NCBI RefSeq assembly: GCF_003605365.2
Contig: NZ_QYTU02000036.1
Coordinates: 1 to 36,496 of the forward strand
Source: Siminovitchia fortis
GTDB taxonomy: Bacteria; Bacillota; Bacilli; Bacillales; Bacillaceae_C
Reading direction: 5' to 3'
DNA length: 36,496 nt
Positions 1 through 7,329 of the stretch are shown piece by piece. Below the pieces are notes generated by a model, which searched no databases, was not told the origin of the DNA, and saw only the letters and a list, made by a program, of their open reading frames with translations. Made by a program: the position numbers and the translations under genes. How positions within the stretch are numbered: the first letter of the stretch is position 1; each line of letters starts with the position of its first letter.

Positions 1-115
1 TCTTGGGCGACTTTTCTATTATACCGCACTCACCTCGGATTGTCAATAACTTTTTTAGTTATTTTTAATCTCGTTTGAGGCGACTTTTATATATTACCAT
101 CGGACCGACAATCCG
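1..115. repeat. AT-rich leader with two imperfect direct repeats
   Basis: No gene is visible in the first 145 bases. Two related blocks occur: GGCGACTTTT followed by TATTATACC near 6-26, and GGCGACTTTT followed by ATATATTACC near 80-100. Each is followed by a CGGA and TGTCAA/CGTCAA context. The stretch may be a flank of an RNA operon or gene lying left of the window, but this cannot be decided from here. Confidence 0.3.
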
Positions 116-145
116 TCAACGTCTTTTTTAAAATTAATTTTCAAG

Positions 146-475
146 ATGTTTAACTTCTCTATCGGACAGGTAATAATATATCATAGCATTTTAGAAGACG
201 CAATACCTTTTTATAAAATAATTTTATCTTTTCATCTTCTGTACAATCAGCACATAAATATAATAGCAAACATCTATACATTTTGGAAGGTGATTATTAT
301 TTTAACTGGTATTGCTCTCACTATTTCTTTCATAATGGCTCTTTATCTTTTTTCCTATTCGTATATTGAAGCGATTCGGATCAGCAACTCAGATGATAAA
401 GTTGAAGCAGGGACTTTCATTTTCATGTCCTGTATGGCGTTTGTTTTTTCCGGCTTTACGTATGTATTCATGTAA
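146..475 (+). CDS. small membrane protein, unknown function; start uncertain
   Basis: I do not recognise the family. The open frame ends in a well-formed two-segment membrane protein: a hydrophobic stretch (ILTGIALTISFIMALYLFSY), a short charged loop (RISNSDDKVEAG) and a second segment (FIFMSCMAFVFSGFTYVFM) running to the C-terminus. The first ATG at 146 has no ribosome binding site, and the first ~48 residues look unlike the rest. A good Shine-Dalgarno (GGAAGGTG, 285-292) lies inside the frame just before an ATT run (293-301). The real product may therefore be a protein of about 60 residues starting at a GTG (290) or at an ATT (296 or 299). Role unknown. Confidence 0.45.
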   Translation: MFNFSIGQVIIYHSILEDAIPFYKIILSFHLLYNQHINIIANIYTFWKVIIILTGIALTISFIMALYLFSYSYIEAIRISNSDDKVEAGTFIFMSCMAFVFSGFTYVFM

Positions 476-495
476 GAGATCAGTTTTTGTCCTCA

Positions 496-600
496 CTAAT
501 AAATAGAGAAGACACCCAAAATGATAATCAAACCGCCTGCTATTTGCAGAAAGAAGACTTTTTCTCCAAGTTGGTTTTCAGTGTTTCCATGTACATCTTT
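496..600 (-). pseudogene. C-terminal remnant of an EamA/DMT-type transporter
   Basis: On the minus strand one frame ending at the stop at 496-498 reads GNTENQLGEKVFFLQIAGG and then LIIILGVFSIY. This pattern (LGE, then QIxGGxLIxxGV at the extreme C-terminus) is typical of the last transmembrane helix of drug/metabolite transporters of the EamA class. A stop codon interrupts the frame a few codons upstream and no start or body of the gene is present. I infer a decayed remnant. The match covers only about 30 residues, so chance resemblance is possible. Confidence 0.35.
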
Positions 601-694
601 CCTTTATATAGGGGTTCCTTGATTATATAGTATAATAAAGTAAGCCAAGGATTAATTTTCATTTCCAAATCAATAGAAGACAGGAGAGATGATA

Positions 695-1387
695 ATGGAA
701 ATGATTGATATGGAATTGCTGATAAAACTGTGTATATCTGCGGCTCTTGGATTAGTGATCGGGCTCGAAAGAGAATTAAAAAGAAAGCCACTAGGTTTGA
801 AAACCAGTCTTGTCATCTCGATCATAAGCTGTCTTTTAACGATTGTCTCTATTGAATCGGCCTATCTTTTTCCAGGCAGCGATGAGGTCAGAATTCAAAT
901 GGATCCACTCCGTCTCGCCGCACAAATTGTTTCAGGCATCGGTTTTCTGGGTGCCGGCGTCATATTGAGACGAGGGAATGACCATATTTCAGGACTGACG
1001 ACCGCCGCCATGATCTGGGGAGCCGCTGGAATCGGGATAGCAGTGGGAGCCGGCTTTTATATCGAAGCCTTTGCTGGTGTTGTGCTGCTCATTATCAGTG
1101 TGGAATTGATCCCTTATGCTTTGACAAAGATAGGTCCGAGAAAACTTTTGAAAAGAGATCTCCTCATTAAGATTACAGTGAATAAAAGGGAAAGTGTTGA
1201 ACATGTTCTTTTAAATTTAAAAAAAGAGAAAATCCATATCACCCACATGCGCATAAAAGACTTGAGGGAACAATCCGCTCATTTATTGGAGTTGAAAACA
1301 CGAGTCAACGCAAAGAGATCAGTTACAAATATCTATTATACGATCTCCCATATGGATGATGTTCACGAAATTGAGATAATCAGCTAA
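695..1387 (+). CDS. MgtC/SapB family inner-membrane protein
   Basis: The N-terminal half is hydrophobic and carries MgtC-family signatures: GLVIGLERELKRKPLGLKTS near the N-terminus, then IVSGIGFLGAGVILRRG and GLTTAAMIWGAAGIGIAVG. The C-terminal ~80 residues form a soluble, ACT-like tail. MgtC proteins are membrane proteins linked to growth in low magnesium and to modulation of membrane potential or ATP synthase in some bacteria; the role in Bacillaceae is not settled. AGGAG at 682-686 sits 8 nt before the ATG at 695, so I prefer that start over the ATG at 689. The gene stands alone ahead of the tRNA-Ala promoter. Confidence 0.85.
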   Translation: MEMIDMELLIKLCISAALGLVIGLERELKRKPLGLKTSLVISIISCLLTIVSIESAYLFPGSDEVRIQMDPLRLAAQIVSGIGFLGAGVILRRGNDHISGLTTAAMIWGAAGIGIAVGAGFYIEAFAGVVLLIISVELIPYALTKIGPRKLLKRDLLIKITVNKRESVEHVLLNLKKEKIHITHMRIKDLREQSAHLLELKTRVNAKRSVTNIYYTISHMDDVHEIEIIS

Positions 1388-1396
1388 AAATTTCTC

Positions 1397-1424
1397 TTGC
1401 ACTTTTAATAAAAGTTTATATAAT
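1397..1424 (+). promoter_or_regulatory. sigma-A type promoter for tRNA-Ala
   Basis: TTGCAC (1397-1402) and a perfect TATAAT (1419-1424) are separated by 16 nt. The predicted start lies about 15 nt before the tRNA at 1447, which suits a short stable-RNA leader. Confidence 0.7.
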
Positions 1425-1446
1425 AGAGTATGTGTTCAATTTTAAC

Positions 1447-1519
<73 letters not shown>

Positions 1520-1527
1520 TCTAATAT

Positions 1528-1563
1528 AACCCCTGCATCTTCTGAAGATGCAGGGGTTTTTGA
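1528..1563 (+). terminator. intrinsic terminator of tRNA-Ala
   Basis: A long GC-rich stem (ACCCCTGCATCTT pairing with AAGATGCAGGGGT) with a CTG loop is followed by TTTTT, 9 nt after the tRNA. Confidence 0.9.
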
Positions 1564-1636
1564 TGTCATCAAATACAATATTTCGTATGAACTTCATTTT
1601 AAAAACTCATACTATCCTCCGAAAGGAGATTGAGTC

Positions 1637-1996
1637 ATGGAAGAGCAAAATTTTACAGAAGCTGCACTAAAGGAATACAAAAATGGCATCGGTGTCTTCA
1701 CCAAGAAAATGCCTAAAATAGCCGAAGCCTATAACCAATTCACGCAGGCATGCTTTGAGGAAGGGACGCTGTCTCAAAAAGAAAAGCAAATGATTGCACT
1801 TGGAATCAGCATCTATGCCCAGAACGAATATTGTATCATTTACCATACGAAGGGATGCCTTGATCAAGGCTGCACTGAAGAAGAGATATTGGAAACGATC
1901 GGCGTGACCGCCGCCTTCGGGGGCGGCGCTGCGATGAGCCAGTCTGTAACGCTCGTGCAACAGTCAATAGAAGAATTAAAAGGAACAACACATTAA
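1637..1996 (+). CDS. carboxymuconolactone decarboxylase/AhpD-like protein (YurZ-like)
   Basis: A 119-residue all-helical protein of the CMD/AhpD-like fold. The central segment with NEYCIIYHTKGC and the following EEILETIGVTAAFGGGAAM are the family hallmark. The AhpD-type CxxC is not complete: only one cysteine precedes the histidine (C-I-I-Y-H), so a peroxidase-coupled disulfide reductase role like AhpD is doubtful. It resembles the uncharacterised B. subtilis YurZ. The AAAGGAG box at 1622-1628 is well placed for the ATG at 1637. A terminator follows directly, so it is probably monocistronic. Confidence 0.8.
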   Translation: MEEQNFTEAALKEYKNGIGVFTKKMPKIAEAYNQFTQACFEEGTLSQKEKQMIALGISIYAQNEYCIIYHTKGCLDQGCTEEEILETIGVTAAFGGGAAMSQSVTLVQQSIEELKGTTH

Positions 1997-2001
1997 GCAC
2001 A

Positions 2002-2035
2002 ACAAGCTGTCCCTGCAAAAGGACAGCTTGTTTTC
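2002..2035 (+). terminator. intrinsic terminator between convergent genes
   Basis: ACAAGCTGTCC and GGACAGCTTGT form an 11-bp stem with an 8-nt loop followed by TTTT. It lies between the YurZ-like gene and the convergent symporter gene and may work in both directions. Confidence 0.8.
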
Positions 2036-2043
2036 GTAAGCGT

Positions 2044-3705
2044 TTATTTAAATGCCGCAGGATATACGGTTAAATCCACTCCCCACAGTACGGGAAGTAT
2101 TAAGAATACAAATGCCACAATTAAAATCAATGTAAATACATTGACCCAAAATCCGGCCCTGATCATTTCGATGATCTTTAATTTTCCGGTCGCAAACATA
2201 ATCGCATTCGGCGGGGTACCAACAGGAAGCATGAATGCGCAGTTGGCTGCCATAGCTGCTGGGACCATAAGCGCAAACGGATGAACATTGATTGCGAGAG
2301 CCAGCGAAGCCAAAACAGGCAAAATCATTGTAGCTGTTGCCGTATTGGAAGTGAATTCCGTCAAACCAAGCACCAAGGCCGTCGAAAGCAGGATGATCAA
2401 GATGAAGTGGACTCCTTGAAGGACTGTCAGCTGGGTTCCCATCCACTCGGCGAGACCTGTATCGATAAAGCCGCCGGCAATAGATAAGCCCCCTCCAAAC
2501 AGCAACAATATTCCCCATGGGATATCTTTTGCACTGTCCCACTCAAGCAAGCGCCCTTTTCCTTTTTTGGCAGGGATCAAAAACAATATGACAGCGGCAA
2601 GGATAGCAATCAATGTATCAGAAAGCGTAGTGATGCCGATGACATTCTCCCAAAGGAATGTCCTTGTGATCCACATGAATGCCGCAAATAAAAATACGAG
2701 CAAAACCATTGTCTCTTCAAAGCTGATTTTTCCCAATGCTGTTTTTTCTTTTTCAATCAGTTGTTTCCCACCCGGCAATTCTTTCAATTTGACGGGAAAA
2801 GCAAACTTTGTAATATAAATCCAAGTTGCAATGATCATGATGATCACAACTGGGGTTGCGAAAGCCATCCAGCCTGCAAATGATATTTGGACACCGAAAA
2901 GCTTATTGACCGTTGCTGCCAAAATAATATTCGGCGGTGTTCCGATCAGCGTACCGAGCCCTCCGATTGTTCCAGAGTAGCCGATCGCCAAAATGATCGC
3001 TTTTTCGAAGTTGCGGTTATCTTCAGCATTTGCCTGGCTGCTCCCTTTCATGGCCACAGATGCCTGATAAACAATGGCAGTCCCAATCGGAATCATCATC
3101 ATAACCGCCGCGGTATTGGAAACCCACATCGATAAAAATCCGGTTGCCACCATGAATCCCAAAACGATTCTTTGGACCTTTGTTCCTATAAGGGAAATGA
3201 TTGTCAGCGCTATCCGTTTATGCAAATTCCATTTCTCCATGGCAATGGCAATGAAAAAGCCGCCCAAAAACAGAAAGACAATCGGGTCACCGTATGAAGC
3301 GGTTACATCAGAGCCAGCCATAGCGCCGGTCATTGGCAGCAAAATAATCGGAAGCAATGAAGCCGCCGGGATCGGAATGGCTTCGGTCACCCACCATGTC
3401 GCTACCCACAATGTGACAGCAAGAACTGATTTTCCCTCCGTGCTCAGTCCTTCAGGTACAAAAAACAATTGTGTCAATATGAATAATAAAGGTCCTAATA
3501 TCAATCCGACTTTTTGAGAAGTTTTATAAGAACTAGGGCCTTTTCCGTCCCTTTTCTGTTGATCGGCCCTATCATTTTGTTCTGATTTATTTTTATATTT
3601 ATCTGCAGCTTTTTTCCCGGGCATTGCAAACATCAACAAATCTTTCGTTCGCTGATGCGATTTCCACAGAGCTTCCCATGCAGAAAGCACATGTGATCTT
3701 TCCAT
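2044..3705 (-). CDS. sdcS: DASS (SLC13) family sodium/C4-dicarboxylate symporter, SdcS-like
   Basis: A polytopic membrane protein closely resembling Staphylococcus aureus SdcS. Characteristic elements are VTLWVATWWVTEAIPIPA, FLFLGGFFIAIAMEKWNLH, and the two SNT signatures of the DASS family: VSNTAAVMMMIPIG in the first half and TSNTATATMILPVL in the second. PVGTPPNAIMFATGK near the end is also conserved. The family imports succinate, fumarate or malate with sodium. The first ~70 residues form an unusually charged cytoplasmic extension (KYKNKSEQNDRADQQKRD). ATG 3705 is preferred over GTG 3711 because of its spacing to AGGAGG. It follows the two-component regulator genes on the same strand, which suggests it is their target. 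Confidence 0.92.
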   Translation of the reverse strand: MERSHVLSAWEALWKSHQRTKDLLMFAMPGKKAADKYKNKSEQNDRADQQKRDGKGPSSYKTSQKVGLILGPLLFILTQLFFVPEGLSTEGKSVLAVTLWVATWWVTEAIPIPAASLLPIILLPMTGAMAGSDVTASYGDPIVFLFLGGFFIAIAMEKWNLHKRIALTIISLIGTKVQRIVLGFMVATGFLSMWVSNTAAVMMMIPIGTAIVYQASVAMKGSSQANAEDNRNFEKAIILAIGYSGTIGGLGTLIGTPPNIILAATVNKLFGVQISFAGWMAFATPVVIIMIIATWIYITKFAFPVKLKELPGGKQLIEKEKTALGKISFEETMVLLVFLFAAFMWITRTFLWENVIGITTLSDTLIAILAAVILFLIPAKKGKGRLLEWDSAKDIPWGILLLFGGGLSIAGGFIDTGLAEWMGTQLTVLQGVHFILIILLSTALVLGLTEFTSNTATATMILPVLASLALAINVHPFALMVPAAMAANCAFMLPVGTPPNAIMFATGKLKIIEMIRAGFWVNVFTLILIVAFVFLILPVLWGVDLTVYPAAFK

Positions 3706-3720
3706 CGTCACCGTCTCCTC

Positions 3721-3813
3721 CTTTTAAATTAATAGAAAAGCGTTTTCATTAAATCCAGGATAATATAGCATGCCGTCCCCCTATTAATGAAGCCTGTTAA
3801 ATTAATTTAAAAG
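3721..3813 (-). promoter_or_regulatory. symporter leader: extended -10, cre-like site and 13-nt inverted repeat
   Basis: Read on the minus strand, TGCTATATT (3771-3763) is an extended -10; the -35 region is weak (TTCATT, 3791-3786). Downstream, TGAAAACGCTTTTC (3748-3735) matches 12 of 14 positions of the catabolite response element TGAAANCGNTTTCA. Two copies of ATTAATTTAAAAG lie in opposite orientation at 3721-3733 and 3801-3813; the upstream one is just above the -35. I infer activation by the adjacent response regulator and CcpA repression. Neither is proven by sequence alone. Confidence 0.45.
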
Positions 3814-3846
3814 TTTTGTAAGTAAAGAAAGCAAAGCGAGCGGTGA

Positions 3847-4563
3847 TCAAATATACTGATTGACCACCTCCACATGTTCTTTGCTCAGGCAATACTTCTT
3901 AGCAGGACGCCCCTTTGTTCCATAGTCTACCCTTTTATCCAAAAATTGAATCTCAGACAAAAAGCTTAAATATTTGCTCATGGAAACCCTTGATATTCCC
4001 ACTTCCATGGCGAGTTCTTCCGTAGAGAAAGAACGATCCTTCTTTTCCATGATCTTTTTGGTTACCTTTTCCAAAGTCTCCTTTGTCAACCCTTTTGGAA
4101 TGTCAGCCGAACCGTGAGGGTTCCCTTCCCGTTTGAATAACTGGTCAATTTCATCCTGCAGCAGCCGTTGTTTCCGCTCATGCAACAATTGTTTATTTTT
4201 CTCATATTTTCTTAGCGAATCCTGAAATCGCTCAAATTCAAACGGCTTGATTAAATAATCAAAGACTCCGAGATGGAGGGCCGACTGAATCGTTTCAATA
4301 TCGCTGGCAGCAGAAATGATGATAACATCTATCTCTTTTCTTTTCTCCCTTATTCGGGACAGGAGTTCCAATCCCAGTTCACCGGGCAGATAAATATCCA
4401 GCAATAGAAGGTCGGCTTTGATGCCTTCCAGCATTTTCAACGCATCGTCTACATTCGCAGCAACGCCGGCGCATGTAAATCCGGGGACAGCTTCCAAATA
4501 CCGTTTATTGATTTCAGCGACCATTGGGTCGTCTTCCACAATTAATACCTTGATCAAGTTCAT
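3847..4563 (-). CDS. CitB/DcuR-class response regulator for C4-dicarboxylates (MalR/YufM-like)
   Basis: The receiver domain (about residues 5-120) has the acidic pair VEDDP, the phospho-acceptor aspartate in LLLLDIYLPGE, the conserved serine in IIISAASD and the lysine in YLIKPFEFERF. The C-terminal ~70 residues hold a winged helix-turn-helix (STEELAMEVGISRVSMSKYL), ending with a GTKGRPAKKYCL segment typical of the CitB/DcuR/DpiA group. The start overlaps the kinase stop codon by 4 nt (ATGA), so the two are translationally coupled. Closest functional analogue by architecture and neighbourhood is B. subtilis MalR (YufM), which activates malate transport genes. Confidence 0.88.
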   Translation of the reverse strand: MNLIKVLIVEDDPMVAEINKRYLEAVPGFTCAGVAANVDDALKMLEGIKADLLLLDIYLPGELGLELLSRIREKRKEIDVIIISAASDIETIQSALHLGVFDYLIKPFEFERFQDSLRKYEKNKQLLHERKQRLLQDEIDQLFKREGNPHGSADIPKGLTKETLEKVTKKIMEKKDRSFSTEELAMEVGISRVSMSKYLSFLSEIQFLDKRVDYGTKGRPAKKYCLSKEHVEVVNQYI

Positions 4564-6161
4564 TCATCCTTTTCTCTATATGGGAATTTCACTGTAAATG
4601 AAGTTCCTGCTTTTTCTTCAGTTTCAAAAGTAATGGTCCCGCCCAGCGCCCGGACACTTTGCCGTACATTAGATAAGCCGAATCCATTATAGGGGCCTTT
4701 GGTGGACTTCGCTTTTTGAAAAATATTGTCCCTTATTTCTTGATGAATTCCCTTCCCATTATCTTTTACCGTCATTGTGCAAGCCAAACCATCATAATCA
4801 ATAGTGACGGAAACATGCTTTTCAGTATTTTCCTTTACGGCATCAAATGCGTTCTCTATTAAATTGCCCAAAATTGTAATCATATGGTGGGTCGTATTTG
4901 GATCGGCGGAAACCGGCAAGGGAATATTAGATGAAAAGGTAAGCTTCACCAGATTTTCGCGGGCGTAGCTTCTTTTGCTCAGTAAAAAGCCCGCGATGAC
5001 CGGGTCCTTTACAATATTGGACACCGATCCGGTTTCTGATTGGTAAAGCCTGGTTTGTTTCCGCAAATATTTTTCCAGCCCGTCATATTCCTTGATGTGC
5101 ACCATTCCGGTAATTACATGCAGGATATTCATGAATTCATGGGTTTGGGCGCGCAGTGCATCTGCATACGTGCGCACCCCGGTGAGCTGCTCCGCCAGTG
5201 CCTTCATCTCGGATTTATCCCGAAATGTGGAGATGGCACCTACAATCTGTCCGTTTACTTTTACCGGCACCCTGTTAACGAGTATGGGCAGTCCGTTAAT
5301 ATCGCTTTCCTGATCGTACTCGGGCTTGGCGGATTGTAAAATTCTTATTAACCGGCTGACCGGCAAATACTCATCAACCTTTTTCCCTACCGGATCAGGC
5401 GGGAGGCCCGCTTTTTGAAAAATCCTTAATGCCTCCGCATTGGCCACAACAATGGTGTGCTCTGGATTGACAGCAATGATTCCTTCCCGGACCGATTCAA
5501 GCATGGCGTTTCTTTCTTCAAGCAAATTGGCAATTTTGTAAGGTTCAAGCCCAAATAAAATGCGATTGATCCTTCTTGCCAAAAAAACAGCACCAATAAC
5601 ACCGAGCAAAATTCCGACACCCATTCCGGCATAAATGATATTCCGGCTTTTATTTACAGCTTCCTTTACGTTTTTAAGGGAAATCCCCACCGAAACAGCT
5701 CCGATTTGCTTCCCTTCATCATTATAAACAGGGTGGAAAGCACGGAGGGATGGACCGAGTGTCCCTTCAGCAATGGATGTATACCGCTTTCCTTTCAAGG
5801 CATGAATTTCATCACCACCAACGAACGGCTTGCCGATCAATTCGGAATTCGGATGGGTCTTCCTCTTTCCTTCCATATCCATGACCACGATAAAAAGCAT
5901 GTTCGTATCCTGCCTTATTTTCCTTGTGAAAGCCTGCATTTCTTTGGGATCTCCGTTTTCTTCCAGCGATTTCTTTATTAATGGAACTGCACTGACTGTC
6001 TGCGCAATTCCCATCGCCTTTTCCGCCTGATGCTTTTCAATATTGTCAGCGGTGGCACTTGCCAGAAGAATGCCTGTTGCAGTGAGCGCAGCGATGACGA
6101 CGGTGACAACAAAAATGATAATAACGGTTTGAAGTGAGATATATTTTTTGCCGAAGTTCAT
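4560..6161 (-). CDS. CitA/DcuS-class sensor histidine kinase (MalK/YufL-like)
   Basis: Domain order is clear. There is an N-terminal membrane helix (VIIIFVVTVVIAALTATGILL) and an extracytoplasmic sCache-type sensor of about 130 residues. A second helix (AGMGVGILLGVIGAVFLARRI) is followed by a PAS domain (from LLEERNAMLESVREGIIAVN). The H-box is RAQTHEFMNILHVITGMVH, and the HATPase region has NLIENAFDAV, DNGKGI and GFGLSNV. The family detects citrate or C4-dicarboxylates outside the cell. I place the start at ATG 6161 (MNFGKKYISLQT), because the 21 extra residues of the longer frame have no ribosome site and the helix follows directly. Confidence 0.9.
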   Translation of the reverse strand: MNFGKKYISLQTVIIIFVVTVVIAALTATGILLASATADNIEKHQAEKAMGIAQTVSAVPLIKKSLEENGDPKEMQAFTRKIRQDTNMLFIVVMDMEGKRKTHPNSELIGKPFVGGDEIHALKGKRYTSIAEGTLGPSLRAFHPVYNDEGKQIGAVSVGISLKNVKEAVNKSRNIIYAGMGVGILLGVIGAVFLARRINRILFGLEPYKIANLLEERNAMLESVREGIIAVNPEHTIVVANAEALRIFQKAGLPPDPVGKKVDEYLPVSRLIRILQSAKPEYDQESDINGLPILVNRVPVKVNGQIVGAISTFRDKSEMKALAEQLTGVRTYADALRAQTHEFMNILHVITGMVHIKEYDGLEKYLRKQTRLYQSETGSVSNIVKDPVIAGFLLSKRSYARENLVKLTFSSNIPLPVSADPNTTHHMITILGNLIENAFDAVKENTEKHVSVTIDYDGLACTMTVKDNGKGIHQEIRDNIFQKAKSTKGPYNGFGLSNVRQSVRALGGTITFETEEKAGTSFTVKFPYREKDE

Positions 6162-6380
6162 GATTTTCCCCGCTTTTTCAGTAAAATTAAAAAGCACAAC
6201 CGTTATGCAGTTAACCAGCTGCAAAAGGGAGTTAGCTCAAATAATGGGTGTTTTCGCACGATAAGTTCATTTTTCACATAATTAATTTGAAATTCAACAA
6301 TGATGCTTAGTATGGTGCGGCAGGAATATCCATATATAAAGAAGGAAAATATTTTACCTATAAAAAATTATGTCTCATCT
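6162..6380. other. intergenic region upstream of the sensor kinase
   Basis: No gene is seen. AATTAATTTGAAA at 6280-6292 resembles the AATTAATTTAAAA box at 3800-3812 upstream of the symporter. It could be a binding site shared by the kinase operon and the transporter, but AT-rich sequence makes chance similarity likely. Confidence 0.3.
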
Positions 6381-6484
6381 GATTAGTGACCACTTTTCGT
6401 TGGCGAACCTAAAAACGGGCACCTTCATGCCCGTTTAGTGACCGTTTTCAATTGTTGAACCCAAAAGCAGGCATCCATTAGGTA
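6381..6484. repeat. 52-bp tandem repeat, two units (locus A)
   Basis: GATTAGTGACC begins at 6381 and GTTTAGTGACC at 6433, exactly 52 bp apart. Each is followed by TTTTC, then GAACC, then a GGCA block in the same phase. Phase and motif order match the four-unit array at 16939-17158, so both belong to one repeat family. The second unit runs into the terminator of the TerC gene. Unit 1 also contains a short hairpin (ACGGGC, 8-nt loop, GCCCGT). Confidence 0.7.
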
Positions 6485-6499
6485 GAATGCCTGACTTTT
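6463..6499 (-). terminator. terminator of the TerC gene
   Basis: On the minus strand AAAAGTCAGGCAT pairs with ATGCCTGCTTTT, giving a stem with a T-rich 3' side. The TerC stop codon lies within the loop region, so the terminator overlaps the end of the gene. Confidence 0.65.
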
Positions 6500-7185
6500 C
6501 TTTTGGCTTGTCCTCTTTTGTTCACCAGATATCCAGCCAGCAGAATGAATGCGGTGATTCCGCCGGTAACGGTATAAGCCTCCAACTGATTGGATATATC
6601 GGTTACACCTTGGATGTATTCGTCCCTCAAGATCATTTCTCCGGCCGTCCAAGCCAGAATTCCCGATCCGATATAGGCAATCCAACCAAACCTTTCCATT
6701 GCTTTTACGATAAAAACCGATCCGTATATCATAACCGGGATACTGATGGCCACACCAAGGGCAACCATTAAAATGTGTCCGTTCGCCGCTCCCGCAACTG
6801 CCACCACATTATCCAGGCTCATGACCACATCTGCAAGAATGATTGTTCCAACTGCTTTTATAAAGCTGTTATGTGCAGAAACAGACGTCGCATCTTCTCC
6901 GCCGACAAGCACTTTGAAAGCAATCCAGAGAAGTAGAGTCCCACCGACAAGATCAACAAAAGGAACCTTCAACAGCCAGACAATGATAACCGCAAATATG
7001 ATTCTTAGACTTACAGCCCCTGCGGTTCCCCAAACAATCGCCTTGTTGCGTATCTCCCTGGGCAAGTTTCTTGTCGCCATCGCAATGACAACAGCATTGT
7101 CGCCTGAAAGAATGATATCAATCGCGATAATCTTCAACAGTGCGATGATCGCTGTCGACGAAATAGTGATTGCAGCTATCCCCAT
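6478..7185 (-). CDS. TerC family integral membrane protein (YjbE/YkoY-like)
   Basis: A 235-residue polytopic membrane protein with about seven hydrophobic segments. It has the two family motifs with acidic residues in the membrane: DIILSGDNAVVIAMA (around residues 23-37) and DVVMSLDNVVAVAGAA (around 119-134). TerC proteins of this group have been linked to metal handling, including manganese export and metal loading of secreted proteins in Bacillus. A ribosome site (AAGGAA) precedes ATG 7185. I looked for a yybP-ykoY manganese riboswitch in the leader and found no convincing one. Confidence 0.88.
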   Translation of the reverse strand: MGIAAITISSTAIIALLKIIAIDIILSGDNAVVIAMATRNLPREIRNKAIVWGTAGAVSLRIIFAVIIVWLLKVPFVDLVGGTLLLWIAFKVLVGGEDATSVSAHNSFIKAVGTIILADVVMSLDNVVAVAGAANGHILMVALGVAISIPVMIYGSVFIVKAMERFGWIAYIGSGILAWTAGEMILRDEYIQGVTDISNQLEAYTVTGGITAFILLAGYLVNKRGQAKRKVRHST

Positions 7186-7214
7186 ATAGCTTCCTTCTTT
7201 CCATAAGATACTTA

Positions 7215-7244
7215 ATTATAGCATAGGTTTCAGCTTGGACTTAA
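7215..7244 (-). promoter_or_regulatory. extended -10 promoter of the TerC gene
   Basis: The minus strand shows TGC directly before a perfect TATAAT (7220-7215), an extended -10. The upstream TTAAGT (7244-7239) is a weak -35 at 18 nt. The start would lie about 20-25 nt before the gene. Confidence 0.6.
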
Positions 7245-7329
7245 ATCTAACATTAATGGTCGTATATCCTTTTCTTCCTATCCATAAACTATCATCTGTA
7301 GCATAACATTTGGAAAGCGAGGAATTGAC

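Noticed and set aside
2048-3517. Several open frames of 60-165 codons on both strands inside the symporter gene
   Set aside because: They are shadows of the DASS gene: no ribosome sites, atypical composition, and full overlap with a clear family member.
7186-7329. yybP-ykoY manganese riboswitch before the TerC gene
   Set aside because: The conserved riboswitch core sequences are not seen, and the promoter at 7215-7244 leaves a leader too short for it.
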